From: Betaproteobacteria bacterium HGW-Betaproteobacteria-16 | GTDB lineage: Bacteria > Pseudomonadota > Gammaproteobacteria > Burkholderiales > Burkholderiaceae_C | NCBI GenBank assembly: GCA_002840835.1 | Contig: PHCQ01000041.1 | Coordinates: 1-43,589, forward strand | Direction of reading: 5' to 3' | Length of the DNA stretch: 43,589 nucleotides | In this document: piece by piece, positions 1-8,549 of the stretch | Numbering within the stretch: the first letter of the stretch is position 1 | Layout of the letters: every line of letters begins with the position of its first letter | Made by a program: the position numbers and the translations under genes | The notes under the pieces: model-generated | What the model saw: only the letters and a program-made list of their open reading frames with translations | What the model was told of the DNA's origin: nothing | The model's database searches: none

Positions 1-1
1 C

Positions 2-586
2 ATCCTGGTGCACGAGTCCATCGCCGAAGGCTTCAAGGCGCGCATGGTCGGCAAGGCCACGCACCTGCCGGTGGGCGACGGCGCCAGCGGCCAGGTGGCA
101 CTGGGCCCGATGATCGACGCCAAGCAGCTGAAGCACTTCGACGACGTGATTCAGGACAGCATCAAGCAGGGCGCCGTGCTTGAAGCCGGCGGTACCTACG
201 AGGGCCTTTGCTACAAGCCCACCGTGCTCTCGGGTGTGAAGCCCGGCATCCGCTCCTTCGACGAAGAGCCGTTTGGCCCGGTGGTCAACCTGGTCACCTT
301 CAGCACCGACGACGAAGCCGTGCAACTGGCCAACACCAGCCAGGGTGGCCTGGCCGCTGCCGTGATCAGCCCTTCGATTGGCCGCGCCATGGCGATTGGC
401 CAGCGCCTGCGCGCGGGCATGGTCCACATCAACGACCAGACCGTCTGCGACGAGTGCACCAACCCCTTCGGTGGCCCCGGCATCGGTGGCAACGGCGGCA
501 GCGTGGGTGGCCCGGCCGACATCGACGAGTACACGCAGTGGCAGTGGATCACGGTGAAGGACGCCCCGCCAGCATTTCCTTTTTAA
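2..586 (+). CDS. Aldehyde dehydrogenase, benzaldehyde-type, C-terminal part
   Basis: This is the last 194 codons of an NAD(P)-dependent aldehyde dehydrogenase; the gene begins before the window. The visible part has the typical end of the family: the EEPFGPVV segment (from about base 265), HINDQTV, and the NPFGG(P)G(I)GG segment, followed by a tail ending in PAFPF. The DQT...FGG...GG...PAFPF pattern resembles benzaldehyde/vanillin dehydrogenases (XylC-like), which oxidise aromatic aldehydes to acids. The nucleophilic Cys lies upstream and cannot be checked. Next to it are a Liv-type importer and an SDR alcohol dehydrogenase, so an aryl alcohol to aldehyde to acid route is a reasonable inference. 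A structured intergenic repeat follows the stop at once. The family is near certain; the substrate is not. Confidence 0.9.
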   Translation: MLVHESIAEGFKARMVGKATHLPVGDGASGQVALGPMIDAKQLKHFDDVIQDSIKQGAVLEAGGTYEGLCYKPTVLSGVKPGIRSFDEEPFGPVVNLVTFSTDDEAVQLANTSQGGLAAAVISPSIGRAMAIGQRLRAGMVHINDQTVCDECTNPFGGPGIGGNGGSVGGPADIDEYTQWQWITVKDAPPAFPF

Positions 587-665
587 ACCCCCCGCAGCGC
601 TTCGCGCTACCCCCCAGGGGGCAACCCGCTGCGGCCCGGCAAAGCCGGTTCCGCCGGGTTCCTGG
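587..665 (+). repeat. Structured intergenic repeat, copy 1
   Basis: The repeat starts right after the aldehyde dehydrogenase stop. It has a stem AGCGC-ttc-GCGCT, a C6/G5 block (CCCCCCAGGGGG) and a second stem around CCGGCAAAGCCGG. The same layout, with different stem bases, occurs near 2031-2112 and 20347-20450, and on the other strand at 13052-13129. It is probably a family-specific intergenic repeat, able to form hairpins in RNA or act as a weak terminator. Confidence 0.7.
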
Positions 666-731
666 ACCAGGCACTGCGCTCCGGCGTCGTGAACCCTGAT
701 TCGCACCTTTGCCAAAAACTAGGAGACAAAC

Positions 732-2030
732 ATGAACAACACACACAACCACCTCGGCCGCCGCGATGTACTTCGCGCCGGTGTGCTCACCGCCGCCGGC
801 GCCGCAATCCCCATGCTGGCGCGCGCCCAGAGCGACACGCTGCGCATTGGCGTGGTCAGCCCCACGTCTGGCCCGCTGGGCATTTTTGGTGAAGGCGACG
901 GCCATGTGCTGGACCTGGTGCGCAAGCACACGGCTGGCGCCATCGACGCCGGCGGCAAGCGGCTCAAGCTGGAGTTCATCCACAAGGACACGCAGTCCAA
1001 CCCGGTGCGCGCCGCGCAGGTGGCCAAGGAGCTGATCAACAGCGACCGGGTGGACCTGGTGCTCTCCACCTCCACGCCCGAGACGGTGAACCCGGTGGCC
1101 GACGCCTGCGAGGCGGCGGGCATTCCGGCGCTGTCGACCACCTCGCCGTGGGAGGCCTTCTACTTCGGTCGCGGTGCCAAGCCCGGCGAGCCTTCGCCGT
1201 TCAAGTGGACGTACCACTTCTCGTTCGGCGTGGGCAATTTCGCCAAGCTGTATGCCGATCAGTGGAACCTGATCGAAACCAACAAGAAGGTGGGCATGCT
1301 GCTGCCGGCCGACGCCGATGGCAACGCGATCCGCGGCCTGCTGATCCCGCAGTTGGAGAAAGCCGGCTTCAAGGTGTTCGATGCCGGCCCGTACCAGAAC
1401 GGCGTGGCCGACTTCTCGGCACAGATCGCGATGTTCAGGAAAGAAGGCGTGGAGATCATCAACACCTTCCCCTTCCCACCCGACTTCGCCGTGTTCTGGC
1501 GCCAGGCGGCACAGCGCGGCCTGGCCAAGCAGGTGAAGATCATGCAACTGGCCAAGGCCGGTCTGTTCGCCGCCGAGCTGGAAGCACTGGGTGGGCTGGG
1601 CCATGGCCTGCACGCCGGGGCCTACTGGCACCGCAGCTTTCCGTTCCAGTCGCCGGCCACTGGCCTGTCATGTGCACAACTGGCCGACAGCTATGAAAAG
1701 GCCAGCGGCAAGGCATGGAACCAGCAACTGGGCGCCACCGCCTCGCTGTTTGACGCCGCGCTGGCCGCCGTGCGCGCCTGCCCCAACCCCAAGGACCGCG
1801 GGGCGCTGGCCCAGTCGCTGGCCAAGCTGAAAACCGAAACCGCTGTGGGCCTGGTGGACTTCACCGCTGGCCCAGTGCCCAACTGCACCCCCACCGGTGT
1901 GGTCGGTGTGCAGTGGGTGCGCGCCAAGCCGGGCTCGAAGGCGAAGTTTGATGTCGAGATCGTTTCCAACGTGGACAACCCGCGTGTGCCGACGACGGCA
2001 AAGATGAGTGCTTACGCGATGGGTGGATGA
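732..2030 (+). CDS. Liv-type ABC transporter solute-binding protein (Tat-exported)
   Basis: This 432-residue periplasmic binding protein belongs to the branched-chain amino acid/amide/aromatic-acid family. Its N-terminus has a twin-arginine leader, with Arg10-Arg11 followed by DVLRAG and a hydrophobic stretch ending in ARAQ, so export by Tat is likely. The mature part opens with the usual LRIGVVSPTSGPLGIFGEG segment. An AGGAG ribosome site lies 8 bases before the ATG. It heads an importer operon: two ATPases and two permeases follow on the same strand, after a gap holding a hairpin repeat and a weak start region. The ligand cannot be read from the sequence; the neighbours suggest an aromatic compound. 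Confidence 0.88.
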   Translation: MNNTHNHLGRRDVLRAGVLTAAGAAIPMLARAQSDTLRIGVVSPTSGPLGIFGEGDGHVLDLVRKHTAGAIDAGGKRLKLEFIHKDTQSNPVRAAQVAKELINSDRVDLVLSTSTPETVNPVADACEAAGIPALSTTSPWEAFYFGRGAKPGEPSPFKWTYHFSFGVGNFAKLYADQWNLIETNKKVGMLLPADADGNAIRGLLIPQLEKAGFKVFDAGPYQNGVADFSAQIAMFRKEGVEIINTFPFPPDFAVFWRQAAQRGLAKQVKIMQLAKAGLFAAELEALGGLGHGLHAGAYWHRSFPFQSPATGLSCAQLADSYEKASGKAWNQQLGATASLFDAALAAVRACPNPKDRGALAQSLAKLKTETAVGLVDFTAGPVPNCTPTGVVGVQWVRAKPGSKAKFDVEIVSNVDNPRVPTTAKMSAYAMGG

Positions 2031-2112
2031 CTCCCCCCCGATGCGCCTAACGGCGCTTCCCCCCAGGGGGCGGCGCTGGTGGCCTGGCAAAGCCAGTTCC
2101 ACGGCGCCCTGG
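2031..2112 (+). repeat. Structured intergenic repeat, copy 2
   Basis: It lies directly behind the stop of the solute-binding protein. Stems are GCGCC-taac-GGCGC, CCCCCC-a-GGGGG and CTGGC-aaa-GCCAG. Compared with copy 1 the bases of the first and last stems differ on both sides, so pairing is kept. Its place between the binding protein and the rest of the operon resembles the REP elements that protect upstream mRNA in other importer operons. Confidence 0.7.
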
Positions 2113-2224
2113 GTTGAGACATCTGCGCTCAACTGTTTTTCCGCCCGCGCGGAGATCTGAGGGATGGTATGGGGCCGCGCGGGCATTTTTCTCTTCTCTT
2201 TCCATTCTTCGACTGAAGGTCATC

Positions 2225-2947
2225 ATGGATCTCTTGAGTGGCACGCGCATCGTCAAGCGCTTTGGCAGCCTGCCTGTGCTGCATGGCGTGGACATTGCCA
2301 TCCGGCGCGGTGAAGCGTTGGGTGTGGTGGGCCCCAATGGTGCAGGCAAGACCACACTGTTTGGTGTGCTCGCGGGCACCTTGCCGGCCAGCGAAGGCCA
2401 GGTGCACTTTGAAGGCCAGGACATCAGCGCCTGGCCCGCAGCCACGCGCTGCCGCCACGGCATTGCGCGCACGCACCAGGTGCCGCGGCCGTTCCTGGGC
2501 ATGTCGGTGCTGGAGAACACGCTGGTGGCCGCACAACACGGCGCGGGCATGCGCGGTGCGGCGGCGCTGAAGCAGGCGCAGCAGGCGCTGGACCGCGTGG
2601 GCCTGGGCGCGCTGTCTACTCGGCCCACCGCCACGCTGGGTCTGCTGGATCGCAAGCGCCTGGAACTTGCGCGCACCCTGGCCACCCAGCCCCAGGTTTT
2701 GCTGCTCGACGAGATCGGCGGCGGGCTCACCGAAGGCGAGCTGCACCAACTCGTGGACCTCATCGGTACGCTGCGCGACGACGGCCTGACCATCGTCTGG
2801 ATCGAGCATGTGCTGCATGCGCTGCTGCGCGTGATCGACCGCCTGGTGTGCATGGACGCCGGGGCCGTGCTGGCCGAAGGCACGCCCAGCGAGGTGATGG
2901 CCGACCCGCGTGTGATGAGCGCTTACCTGGGAGGGGCACCCGCATGA
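2225..2947 (+). CDS. Liv-type ABC transporter ATP-binding protein (LivG-like)
   Basis: This 240-residue cytoplasmic ATPase energises the importer. Walker A reads GPNGAGKT and Walker B is VLLLDEIGGG. The second Glu of the usual DEPxxGL stretch is replaced, because the Walker B Asp-Glu is followed by Ile-Gly. The signature loop is also weak: TLGLLDRKRLELAR replaces the usual LSYGxQR, so the family motif is degenerate here. The H-loop is EHVL. I chose the ATG at 2225, preceded by GAAGGT, over an in-frame upstream start because the family begins close to the IVKRFGSL segment. The stop overlaps the next start by ATGA. Confidence 0.87.
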   Translation: MDLLSGTRIVKRFGSLPVLHGVDIAIRRGEALGVVGPNGAGKTTLFGVLAGTLPASEGQVHFEGQDISAWPAATRCRHGIARTHQVPRPFLGMSVLENTLVAAQHGAGMRGAAALKQAQQALDRVGLGALSTRPTATLGLLDRKRLELARTLATQPQVLLLDEIGGGLTEGELHQLVDLIGTLRDDGLTIVWIEHVLHALLRVIDRLVCMDAGAVLAEGTPSEVMADPRVMSAYLGGAPA

Positions 2948-3681
2948 GCTCGGACCTGCTGCAAGTACAAGGTCTGCGCGCGGCGCATGGCCAGCTTGTT
3001 GCGGTTCGCGACCTGGATTTTTCCATCGCACGCGGTGAGGTGGTGGCCCTGATCGGCGCCAACGGCGCGGGCAAGACCACGCTGCTCCGCTGCCTGGCGG
3101 GCGTGCACCCCAGCACGGCGGGCAAGGTGCTGCTGGATGGCACCGACATCACCGCGCTGCTGGCCCACCAGCGTGTGCGCAGCGGCCTGGCCATGGTGCC
3201 CGAAGGCCGGCGGCTGTTTGACGACATGAGCGTGCGCGAGAACCTGCGCGTGGCCGGCGACAACGGCCGCCCCGGTGACTGGACGCTGCCGCGTGTGCTG
3301 GAGGCGCTGCCTGCGCTGCCACCCATCATCGACCGGCCCGCCGGCGCGCTCTCCGGTGGTCAGCGCCAGGCCGCAGCGATTGGCCGCGCGCTCATGACCA
3401 ACCCCGACGTGCTGCTGCTCGACGAGGTGTCGCTGGGCCTGTCGCCGCTGGCGGTGGAAGAGGTCTACCGCAACCTCGCCCACCTGCGCGAGGCCGGCCG
3501 CACCAGCCTGCTGCTGGTGGAGCAGGACCTGTCGCGTGCCATGGCCTTTGCCGACCGCGTGCTGTGCCTGCGCGAGGGCCGCATCGTGCTGCAAGGCCCT
3601 GCCGAATCCCTCACCCGCGAAGCCGTCACGGCGGCGTATTTCGGCGTTGAAGCCGAGCGAGCCACGGAGACACACCCATGA
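2944..3681 (+). CDS. Liv-type ABC transporter ATP-binding protein (LivF-like)
   Basis: This 245-residue second ATPase of the importer has all expected motifs: Walker A GANGAGKTT, a Q-loop region followed by MVPEGRRLFDDMSVREN, signature LSGGQRQ, Walker B VLLLDEVSLGLSP, and H-loop VEQD. The MVPEGR..F..MSVREN block is diagnostic of LivF. The start is the ATG that overlaps the stop of the preceding ATPase (ATGA), and its own stop overlaps the next start in the same way. The four importer genes are therefore almost certainly translated as a coupled set. The domain is complete and of normal family length. Confidence 0.9.
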   Translation: MSSDLLQVQGLRAAHGQLVAVRDLDFSIARGEVVALIGANGAGKTTLLRCLAGVHPSTAGKVLLDGTDITALLAHQRVRSGLAMVPEGRRLFDDMSVRENLRVAGDNGRPGDWTLPRVLEALPALPPIIDRPAGALSGGQRQAAAIGRALMTNPDVLLLDEVSLGLSPLAVEEVYRNLAHLREAGRTSLLLVEQDLSRAMAFADRVLCLREGRIVLQGPAESLTREAVTAAYFGVEAERATETHP

Positions 3682-4598
3682 CCGAAGCCCTGATCCAGGG
3701 TCTGCTGCTGGGAGGCTTCTACGCCATCCTCGCGGCCGGCCTGTCCCTGATGTTTGGCGTGATGCGCATCATCAACCTTGCGCACGGTGACCTGGCCATC
3801 GTGGGCGCCTTTGGCGTGATCGCGCTCACCGAACGGTTTGGCCTGTCGCCCTGGCTGGCGCTGGCGCTGATGCTGCCGGTGATGGCGGTGGTGGGCATCG
3901 TGCTGCAGCGCTGGTTGTTCGCACGCACGCTGCGCGCAGGCATCCTGCTGCCGCTGCTGGTCACCTTTGGCCTGGGCGCGGTGCTGCAGAACGCGCTGTA
4001 CGGCGCGGTGGGTTCGGAGGCCCGCTCGCTGGGCAGCGCGCTGGGCGACCTGGCCTGGGCCAGTTGGGAACTGCCTGGCGGCATCATCGTGGGCCAGTTG
4101 CCGGTGATCGTCTTCGTGATGGCGGTGCTGGTGCTGGGCGCGCTGCAACTGCTGCTCAGCCACACGGCGCTGGGCCGCGCCATCCGCGCCGCCGCCAGCG
4201 ACCCTGAGGCCGCTGCGCTGTGCGGTGTGGACGCGCGGCGCGTGCACCGGGCAGCCGCCGCCATTGCGGTGGCGCTGGCCGGCCTAGCCGGTGCAGCGCT
4301 GGCCATGCAGGCCACAGTAGAACCTTATGGCGGCCCCACCCTGTTGATCCAGGCTTTTGAGGCGGTGGTGATTGGCGGCATCGGTTCGCTGTGGGGCACG
4401 CTGCTGGGCGGCGTACTGCTGGGTGTGGCGCAGAGCCTGGGCGCGCTGTGGGCGCCGCAGGGCTTTCAGCTCGCGGGGCACCTGCTGTTCCTGGCCGTGC
4501 TGGGCGCGCGCCTGTGGCGCCAGCACCGCCACCAGCTGGGCCGCCCCGCGCTGCCCGCCTGGCGCCACCCGCGTGCACGAAAGGCGGTGCAGGCATGA
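3678..4598 (+). CDS. Liv-type ABC transporter permease (LivH-like)
   Basis: This 306-residue inner-membrane permease has about eight hydrophobic segments. The family opening LIQGLLLGGFYAILAAGLSLMFGVMRIINLAHGDL is present, split across residues 4-38, and the EAA-like conserved segment EAVVIGGIGSLWGTLLGGVLLG lies near residues 227-248. Translation is coupled to the ATPase before it by an ATGA overlap. The stop (4596-4598) overlaps the start of a 22-codon reading frame in the cassette that separates it from the next permease gene. The C-terminus is cytoplasmic and rich in Arg and His. Confidence 0.9.
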   Translation: MTEALIQGLLLGGFYAILAAGLSLMFGVMRIINLAHGDLAIVGAFGVIALTERFGLSPWLALALMLPVMAVVGIVLQRWLFARTLRAGILLPLLVTFGLGAVLQNALYGAVGSEARSLGSALGDLAWASWELPGGIIVGQLPVIVFVMAVLVLGALQLLLSHTALGRAIRAAASDPEAAALCGVDARRVHRAAAAIAVALAGLAGAALAMQATVEPYGGPTLLIQAFEAVVIGGIGSLWGTLLGGVLLGVAQSLGALWAPQGFQLAGHLLFLAVLGARLWRQHRHQLGRPALPAWRHPRARKAVQA

Positions 4599-4663
4599 GC
4601 GCCGCCCGGCCGTTCCGAAGGCGCTCAGCCCCGCAGTGCGCAGCGCGGAGGGTAGTCGAATGA
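4595..4663 (+). CDS. 22-residue peptide in intercistronic cassette, copy 1
   Basis: This small frame runs from an ATG overlapping the livH-like stop (ATGA) to a TGA overlapping the livM-like ATG (ATGA). The peptide starts MSAARPF, has an Arg-rich middle (RRR) and a single Cys, and ends RRVVE. An almost identical 69-bp unit sits at 22487-22555 in the other Liv operon. Of the five codon differences two are silent and two are conservative (Phe/Leu, Val/Ile). The GGAGG near its 3' end is the ribosome site of the following permease. It may encode a real coupling peptide, or the frame may be incidental to a repeat that carries a ribosome site. Confidence 0.45.
   Translation: MSAARPFRRRSAPQCAARRVVE
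4595..4663 (+). repeat. 69-bp intercistronic cassette, copy 1
   Basis: It matches 22487-22555 at 63 or 64 of 69 positions by my alignment. It is placed exactly between two co-transcribed genes, with the stop of the first and the start of the second both made by ATGA overlaps. The internal GGAGGGTAGTCGA precedes the downstream ATG, so the cassette supplies the translation signal of the livM-like gene. Confidence 0.85.
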
Positions 4664-5640
4664 ACACTTCCAAACACATCGGACTGGCGTTCGCCGCCGT
4701 GCTGCTGCTGGCCTGTGTGCCGGCCTTCGCAGGCGCCTCGGTGGTGGACAAGCTCACCACGCTTCTCATCTACATGCTGCTGGCCACCACCTGGAACCTG
4801 ATGGCCGGTTACGCGGGCCTGGTGTCGGTGGGCCAACAAGCGTTCTTCGGCCTGGGCGGCTACCTGGCGCTGCGCCTGGTGGACGGCGGCTTGCCGGCCT
4901 ACCCGGCGCTGCTGGCCGGCGCGCTGGGCGCGGCGCTGCTGGCCTGGCTGCTGTCGTTCTACGTGCTGCGCCTGAAGCATGGCGAGTTCGCCATCGGCAC
5001 CTGGGTGGTGGCCGAGGTGATCCGCATTCTGGTGATGCTGGACCCGCTGATCCAGGGCGAAACCGGGACCTCGCTGATCGCGCTCAACGCGGTGGAGCCG
5101 GAGCTGCGCCGCAGCATTGGTTACTGGTTCGCTCTGACCGCACTGGCCGGAATGGCGCTGGCCATGTTTGCACTGCTGCGCAGCCATGTGGGCACCGCCG
5201 CCAGGGCCATTGGTGACGACGACGAGGCCGCCGCCTCGCTGGGCGTGCGCGTGCTACGCACCCGCCAGGCGATCTACGTGCTGGCGGCGTTCGGCGCGGC
5301 CCTGGCCGGTGTGGCCTGGCTGGCCAGCGCCATCACCTTTCTGCCGCGCACGAACTTCGGCGTGCAGTGGTCGGTGCTGATGCTGTTCATGGTGCTAGTG
5401 GGCGGCCTGCGCAGCGGGCCCGGCCCTTACATCGGCGCCCTGCTGCTGTTTGCGCTGCAGGAATTCATGGGCGACTTCGGCGCCTGGTACCTCGCTGGCC
5501 TGGGCGCGGCCGCCGCCGGCTGTGCGCTGTTCCTGCCGCAAGGACTGTGGGGAGCGATGAGCCCTTACCTGTCACGGCTCTTCGCCCGGCCTCACGTTTC
5601 TCCTTCTGTTTCCACCCCTCAAGAAAGGACTGCTCCATGA
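4660..5640 (+). CDS. Liv-type ABC transporter permease (LivM-like)
   Basis: This 326-residue second permease has many hydrophobic segments and the family landmarks TWNLMAGYAGLVSVGQQAFFGLGGYLA, split across residues 44-70, and a late GGLRSGPGPYIGALLLFALQE segment. The N-terminus, beginning MNTSKHIG, looks like an uncleaved signal anchor. I placed the start at the ATG following the cassette's GGAGG rather than at in-frame codons inside the preceding gene. The stop overlaps the ATG of the following SDR gene (ATGA), which ties an enzyme to the importer operon and suggests it acts on the imported compound. Confidence 0.9.
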   Translation: MNTSKHIGLAFAAVLLLACVPAFAGASVVDKLTTLLIYMLLATTWNLMAGYAGLVSVGQQAFFGLGGYLALRLVDGGLPAYPALLAGALGAALLAWLLSFYVLRLKHGEFAIGTWVVAEVIRILVMLDPLIQGETGTSLIALNAVEPELRRSIGYWFALTALAGMALAMFALLRSHVGTAARAIGDDDEAAASLGVRVLRTRQAIYVLAAFGAALAGVAWLASAITFLPRTNFGVQWSVLMLFMVLVGGLRSGPGPYIGALLLFALQEFMGDFGAWYLAGLGAAAAGCALFLPQGLWGAMSPYLSRLFARPHVSPSVSTPQERTAP

Positions 5641-6404
5641 ACCTCCAAGGAAAAACCATCGTCGTCACGGGCTGCGGCTCCGGCATCGGTTCCGACTTCG
5701 CCAAACTCGCCCGCCTGCAGGGCGCGCGCGTGATCGGCGTGGACCGCAACGACCCCATGCTCACGCTGGACGGCTTCGTCAAGATCGACCTGGGCGACCC
5801 GGCCGCCATCGACGCCGCCATGGCCCAGTTGCCTGCGCACATCGATGCGCTGGCCAACATCGCTGGCGTGCCCGGCACGGCGCCCGCCGAGCTGGTGGGC
5901 AAGGTCAACTACCTGGGCCTGCGCCACTTCACGCAGCGCGTGATGGAGCGCATGGGCGAAGGCGGCTCGGTGGTCAACATTTCGTCCATCCTGGGCGCCG
6001 AATGGCCGGCCCGGCTGGAGCTGCACCGCGAACTGGGCGCCACCGCCAGCTTCGAGGCCGGCGCCGCCTGGCTCGCGAAACACCCGGTGCCGCAAGAGAC
6101 CTGCTACCAGTATTTCAAGGAAGCGCTGATCGTCTGGACCTACACCCAGTCGCAGAAGCATTTCCTGGAGCGCGGCATTCGCATGAACTGCGTGGCCCCC
6201 GGCCCGGTGTTCACGCCCATCCTGGGTGACTTCGTGCAGATGCTGGGCAACGAGCGCGTGGAGAAAGACGCCCACCGCATGAAGCGCCCTGCTTTCAGCG
6301 ATGAGGTGGCACCGGTGATCGCCTTCCTGTGCAGCGATGCATCGCGCTGGGTCAGCGGCATCAACCTGCCGGTGGATGGCGGGCTGGCCTCGACCTACAT
6401 CTGA
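5637..6404 (+). CDS. SDR oxidoreductase, coniferyl-alcohol-dehydrogenase-like
   Basis: This 255-residue classical short-chain dehydrogenase has the cofactor motif TGCGSGIG (residues 11-18), Asp36 after the second strand (favouring NAD), NIAG (74-77), a catalytic Ser at 116/117 and YxxxK at Tyr157-Lys161. An insertion between the Ser and the Tyr (about residues 123-152) is typical of the coniferyl-alcohol/3-alpha-hydroxysteroid dehydrogenase group. The end, NLPVDGGLASTYI, also fits. Its start overlaps the permease stop, so it belongs to the importer operon. It probably oxidises an aryl or allyl alcohol to an aldehyde, the substrate type of the dehydrogenase at the window start. The exact substrate is not readable. 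Confidence 0.85.
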   Translation: MNLQGKTIVVTGCGSGIGSDFAKLARLQGARVIGVDRNDPMLTLDGFVKIDLGDPAAIDAAMAQLPAHIDALANIAGVPGTAPAELVGKVNYLGLRHFTQRVMERMGEGGSVVNISSILGAEWPARLELHRELGATASFEAGAAWLAKHPVPQETCYQYFKEALIVWTYTQSQKHFLERGIRMNCVAPGPVFTPILGDFVQMLGNERVEKDAHRMKRPAFSDEVAPVIAFLCSDASRWVSGINLPVDGGLASTYI

Positions 6405-6425
6405 GTCTGAGCGACCGAAACCACC

Positions 6426-7607
6426 ATGCGCACGACAGCATCACACTGGCGCGCTCTGACGCTCGCTGCCTTGATGGCCGCGGCCGCATCGGCGGCCTGG
6501 ACCCAGGGCATCGAACGACCCATACGCGTGGGTGCCGTCAGCGCGCTTGGCGGGCAGGCCGGCTTCCCGGAATCGTCCCGGGCGGCCGCGCGCTACTTTG
6601 ACGCCATCAACGCTGCCGGTGGCGTGAACGGGCGCCGCATCGAATACGTGTCGCTGGACGAAGGCGCGAACCCGCAAACGGCGGCCAGCGCCGCCAGAAG
6701 ACTGGTGGCCGATCCGGACGTGGTGGCGCTGGTGGGCGGCTCGGGCCTGTTCGACTGCCCGGTGAATGCCGCCACCTACGCGCAAGCCGGGCTGATGTCG
6801 CTGCAGGGCGCATCCGTGGCACCGGAATGTTTTTCTTCGTCGCACATCGTGCCCATGAACAACGGGCCTTACCTGGCCGTGGAAAACGCCATCGCCTTCG
6901 CGGTCGACAACCTCAAGCACCAGCAAGTCTGCGTGAGCATTCTGGACTTGCCCGGCATGGGTGCCGGCTACCGGCGCTCGCTGGATCGTCTGAAAGCCCC
7001 TTTGAAGACAGCGCTGGTCGATGTGGCCTTCCTGCCGCCGGACGTCGACTTTGCCAACGCTGTTCGGGATCGCCTCGCCCGCCGCTGCAGCGCCGTGATC
7101 TTCACCGGGCACGAACCCGCCGTGCTGCAGTGGCTGGAAGCCGCACAGAAGCAGGGCATGGGCGACATCGACTGGATCTTTCTCACACCGGCCTACACCG
7201 ACCAGGTGGCCAAGGCCATCCGCTCGCCGCAGGCGCGCGTGTACGCGATGGCGGAGTTTGAACCCTGGCAGAGCGCCTCGCTGGCCATGCTGGACTGGAA
7301 GCGCGTCATGCGCCAGGGCGGGTTGCCGCTGAGCGCGCTGGCGCAAGGGGGTTACGTCTCTGCACAGGTCTTCGTGCGCGTGGCGCGCCAGATCCAGGGA
7401 CCCATCACCCGCACGACATTCGCCCAGGCCTTGCGCGACATGCCGGCCACCGAACTCTCGTTCCTGGGCATGCCCTTTCACGTGGGCCAGGCACAGGCCC
7501 ATGCCCCCAACCGTGCCAGCCTGCCCGTCACATGGCGCAACGGCCACTGGAAGATCGCGGCCCCTGTGTGGATACAGGCGCCGCCACTGATTGCCCCTAC
7601 CCCCTGA
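6426..7607 (+). CDS. Second Liv-type ABC solute-binding protein
   Basis: This 393-residue periplasmic binding protein has a Sec signal peptide (positive start, hydrophobic core ALMAAAASAAW, cleavage near residue 26). The fold markers are PIRVGAVSALGGQAGFPESSRAAARYFDAINAAGGVNGRRIEYV, split across residues 31-74, with DEGANPQTAASAARRLV following. It comes 21 bases after the SDR gene and is the second binding protein of this operon, so the importer may use two receptors with different ligands. No strong ribosome site is visible. A pair of Cys residues (CPVNAATY, PECFSSS) could form a disulfide, as seen in some aromatic-acid receptors. Confidence 0.85.
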   Translation: MRTTASHWRALTLAALMAAAASAAWTQGIERPIRVGAVSALGGQAGFPESSRAAARYFDAINAAGGVNGRRIEYVSLDEGANPQTAASAARRLVADPDVVALVGGSGLFDCPVNAATYAQAGLMSLQGASVAPECFSSSHIVPMNNGPYLAVENAIAFAVDNLKHQQVCVSILDLPGMGAGYRRSLDRLKAPLKTALVDVAFLPPDVDFANAVRDRLARRCSAVIFTGHEPAVLQWLEAAQKQGMGDIDWIFLTPAYTDQVAKAIRSPQARVYAMAEFEPWQSASLAMLDWKRVMRQGGLPLSALAQGGYVSAQVFVRVARQIQGPITRTTFAQALRDMPATELSFLGMPFHVGQAQAHAPNRASLPVTWRNGHWKIAAPVWIQAPPLIAPTP

Positions 7608-7644
7608 TCCATCACCACCTTTTTCAACCACAAGAGGAGACTTC

Positions 7645-8535
7645 ATGAAAAAAACCCAGCTGCTCATCGGCGCTGCCGCCTTGCTCACCGCCGCCTCGGC
7701 ATCGTTCGCCACCGAAGGGGGCGGATCGACCTACCCCATCGGGGCAGAGAACCACCTGGCGGGCGCCGCGCCGCCGCCGGGCGTCTATGTGCTGGAGTAC
7801 GTCAACGTCTACAGCGCCGATCGGCTCAATGACGCACAGGGCAATGCCATCCCGGTGCCTGGCTTCAAGGTGAATGCCGTGGCGGCCGCCACCCGCATCG
7901 CCTGGGTGACGGACAAGCCCGCGCTGGGCGGTCAGCTGGTGGCCCACACCATCCTGCCGCTGGTCAACGTCAAGGTCAGCGCTGCGGGTCAGTCGTCTTC
8001 GCGCACAGGGCTGGGCGACGTGACCGTGGGCACCGGTGTGGCCTGGCACCATTCGCCGCAACTGCACAGCGTGGCAGCGCTGGACCTGGTGCTGCCGGTG
8101 GGCAGCTACGACGCGGCACGCTCGGTCAATATCGGCCGCAACTACGCGTCGCTCCAGCCTCTGTACCTGGTTTCCTGGATCGATCCGAACGGCCTGAACG
8201 CCGATGCCAAGATCGGCCTGAGCCTGAACCGCACCAACAAGGACACCGGCTACCGTTCGGGCAATGAGCTGAACATTGACTACGCCCTGGGCTGGGGACT
8301 GGGCAACGGCTGGGTGGTGGGCGTGGGCGGCAACGTCTACCAGCAGCTCTCCGACGACAAGCTGAATGGGCAGTCTTTGCCGGGCTCCAAGGGACGGGCC
8401 TACTCGATCGGCCCGAACCTGAAGTACGACGGCGGCAAGGGCTGGTTCATCACCGCCAAACTGGCCAAGGAGTTCGACGTGCGTGCGCGCACCGAGGGCA
8501 CCCAGTTCTGGATCAAGACCACCATTCCGTTCTGA
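7645..8535 (+). CDS. Outer-membrane protein, MetA/SphA-like (phenol-degradation transporter family)
   Basis: This 296-residue predicted beta-barrel has a Sec signal peptide (MKKTQLLIGAAALL, cleavage after ASFA) and ends in Phe (TTIPF), the usual last residue of outer-membrane barrels. Alternating strands with Tyr/Trp girdles run through the protein. The ENHLAGAAPPPGVYVLEY opening is characteristic of the Phenol_MetA_deg family, found beside aromatic catabolic genes. AGGAG precedes the ATG. Its likely role is passage of a hydrophobic aromatic compound across the outer membrane. It lies between a solute-binding protein and two hydrolases, completing an outer-to-inner uptake route. Confidence 0.82.
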   Translation: MKKTQLLIGAAALLTAASASFATEGGGSTYPIGAENHLAGAAPPPGVYVLEYVNVYSADRLNDAQGNAIPVPGFKVNAVAAATRIAWVTDKPALGGQLVAHTILPLVNVKVSAAGQSSSRTGLGDVTVGTGVAWHHSPQLHSVAALDLVLPVGSYDAARSVNIGRNYASLQPLYLVSWIDPNGLNADAKIGLSLNRTNKDTGYRSGNELNIDYALGWGLGNGWVVGVGGNVYQQLSDDKLNGQSLPGSKGRAYSIGPNLKYDGGKGWFITAKLAKEFDVRARTEGTQFWIKTTIPF

Positions 8536-8549
8536 AGAAAGGAACGAAG

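Noticed and set aside
2..586. The partial aldehyde dehydrogenase as the enzyme for glutarate semialdehyde in the nicotinate route
   Set aside because: Its C-terminal pattern is of the benzaldehyde type and it belongs to the separate upstream operon. It cannot be excluded without the rest of the gene.
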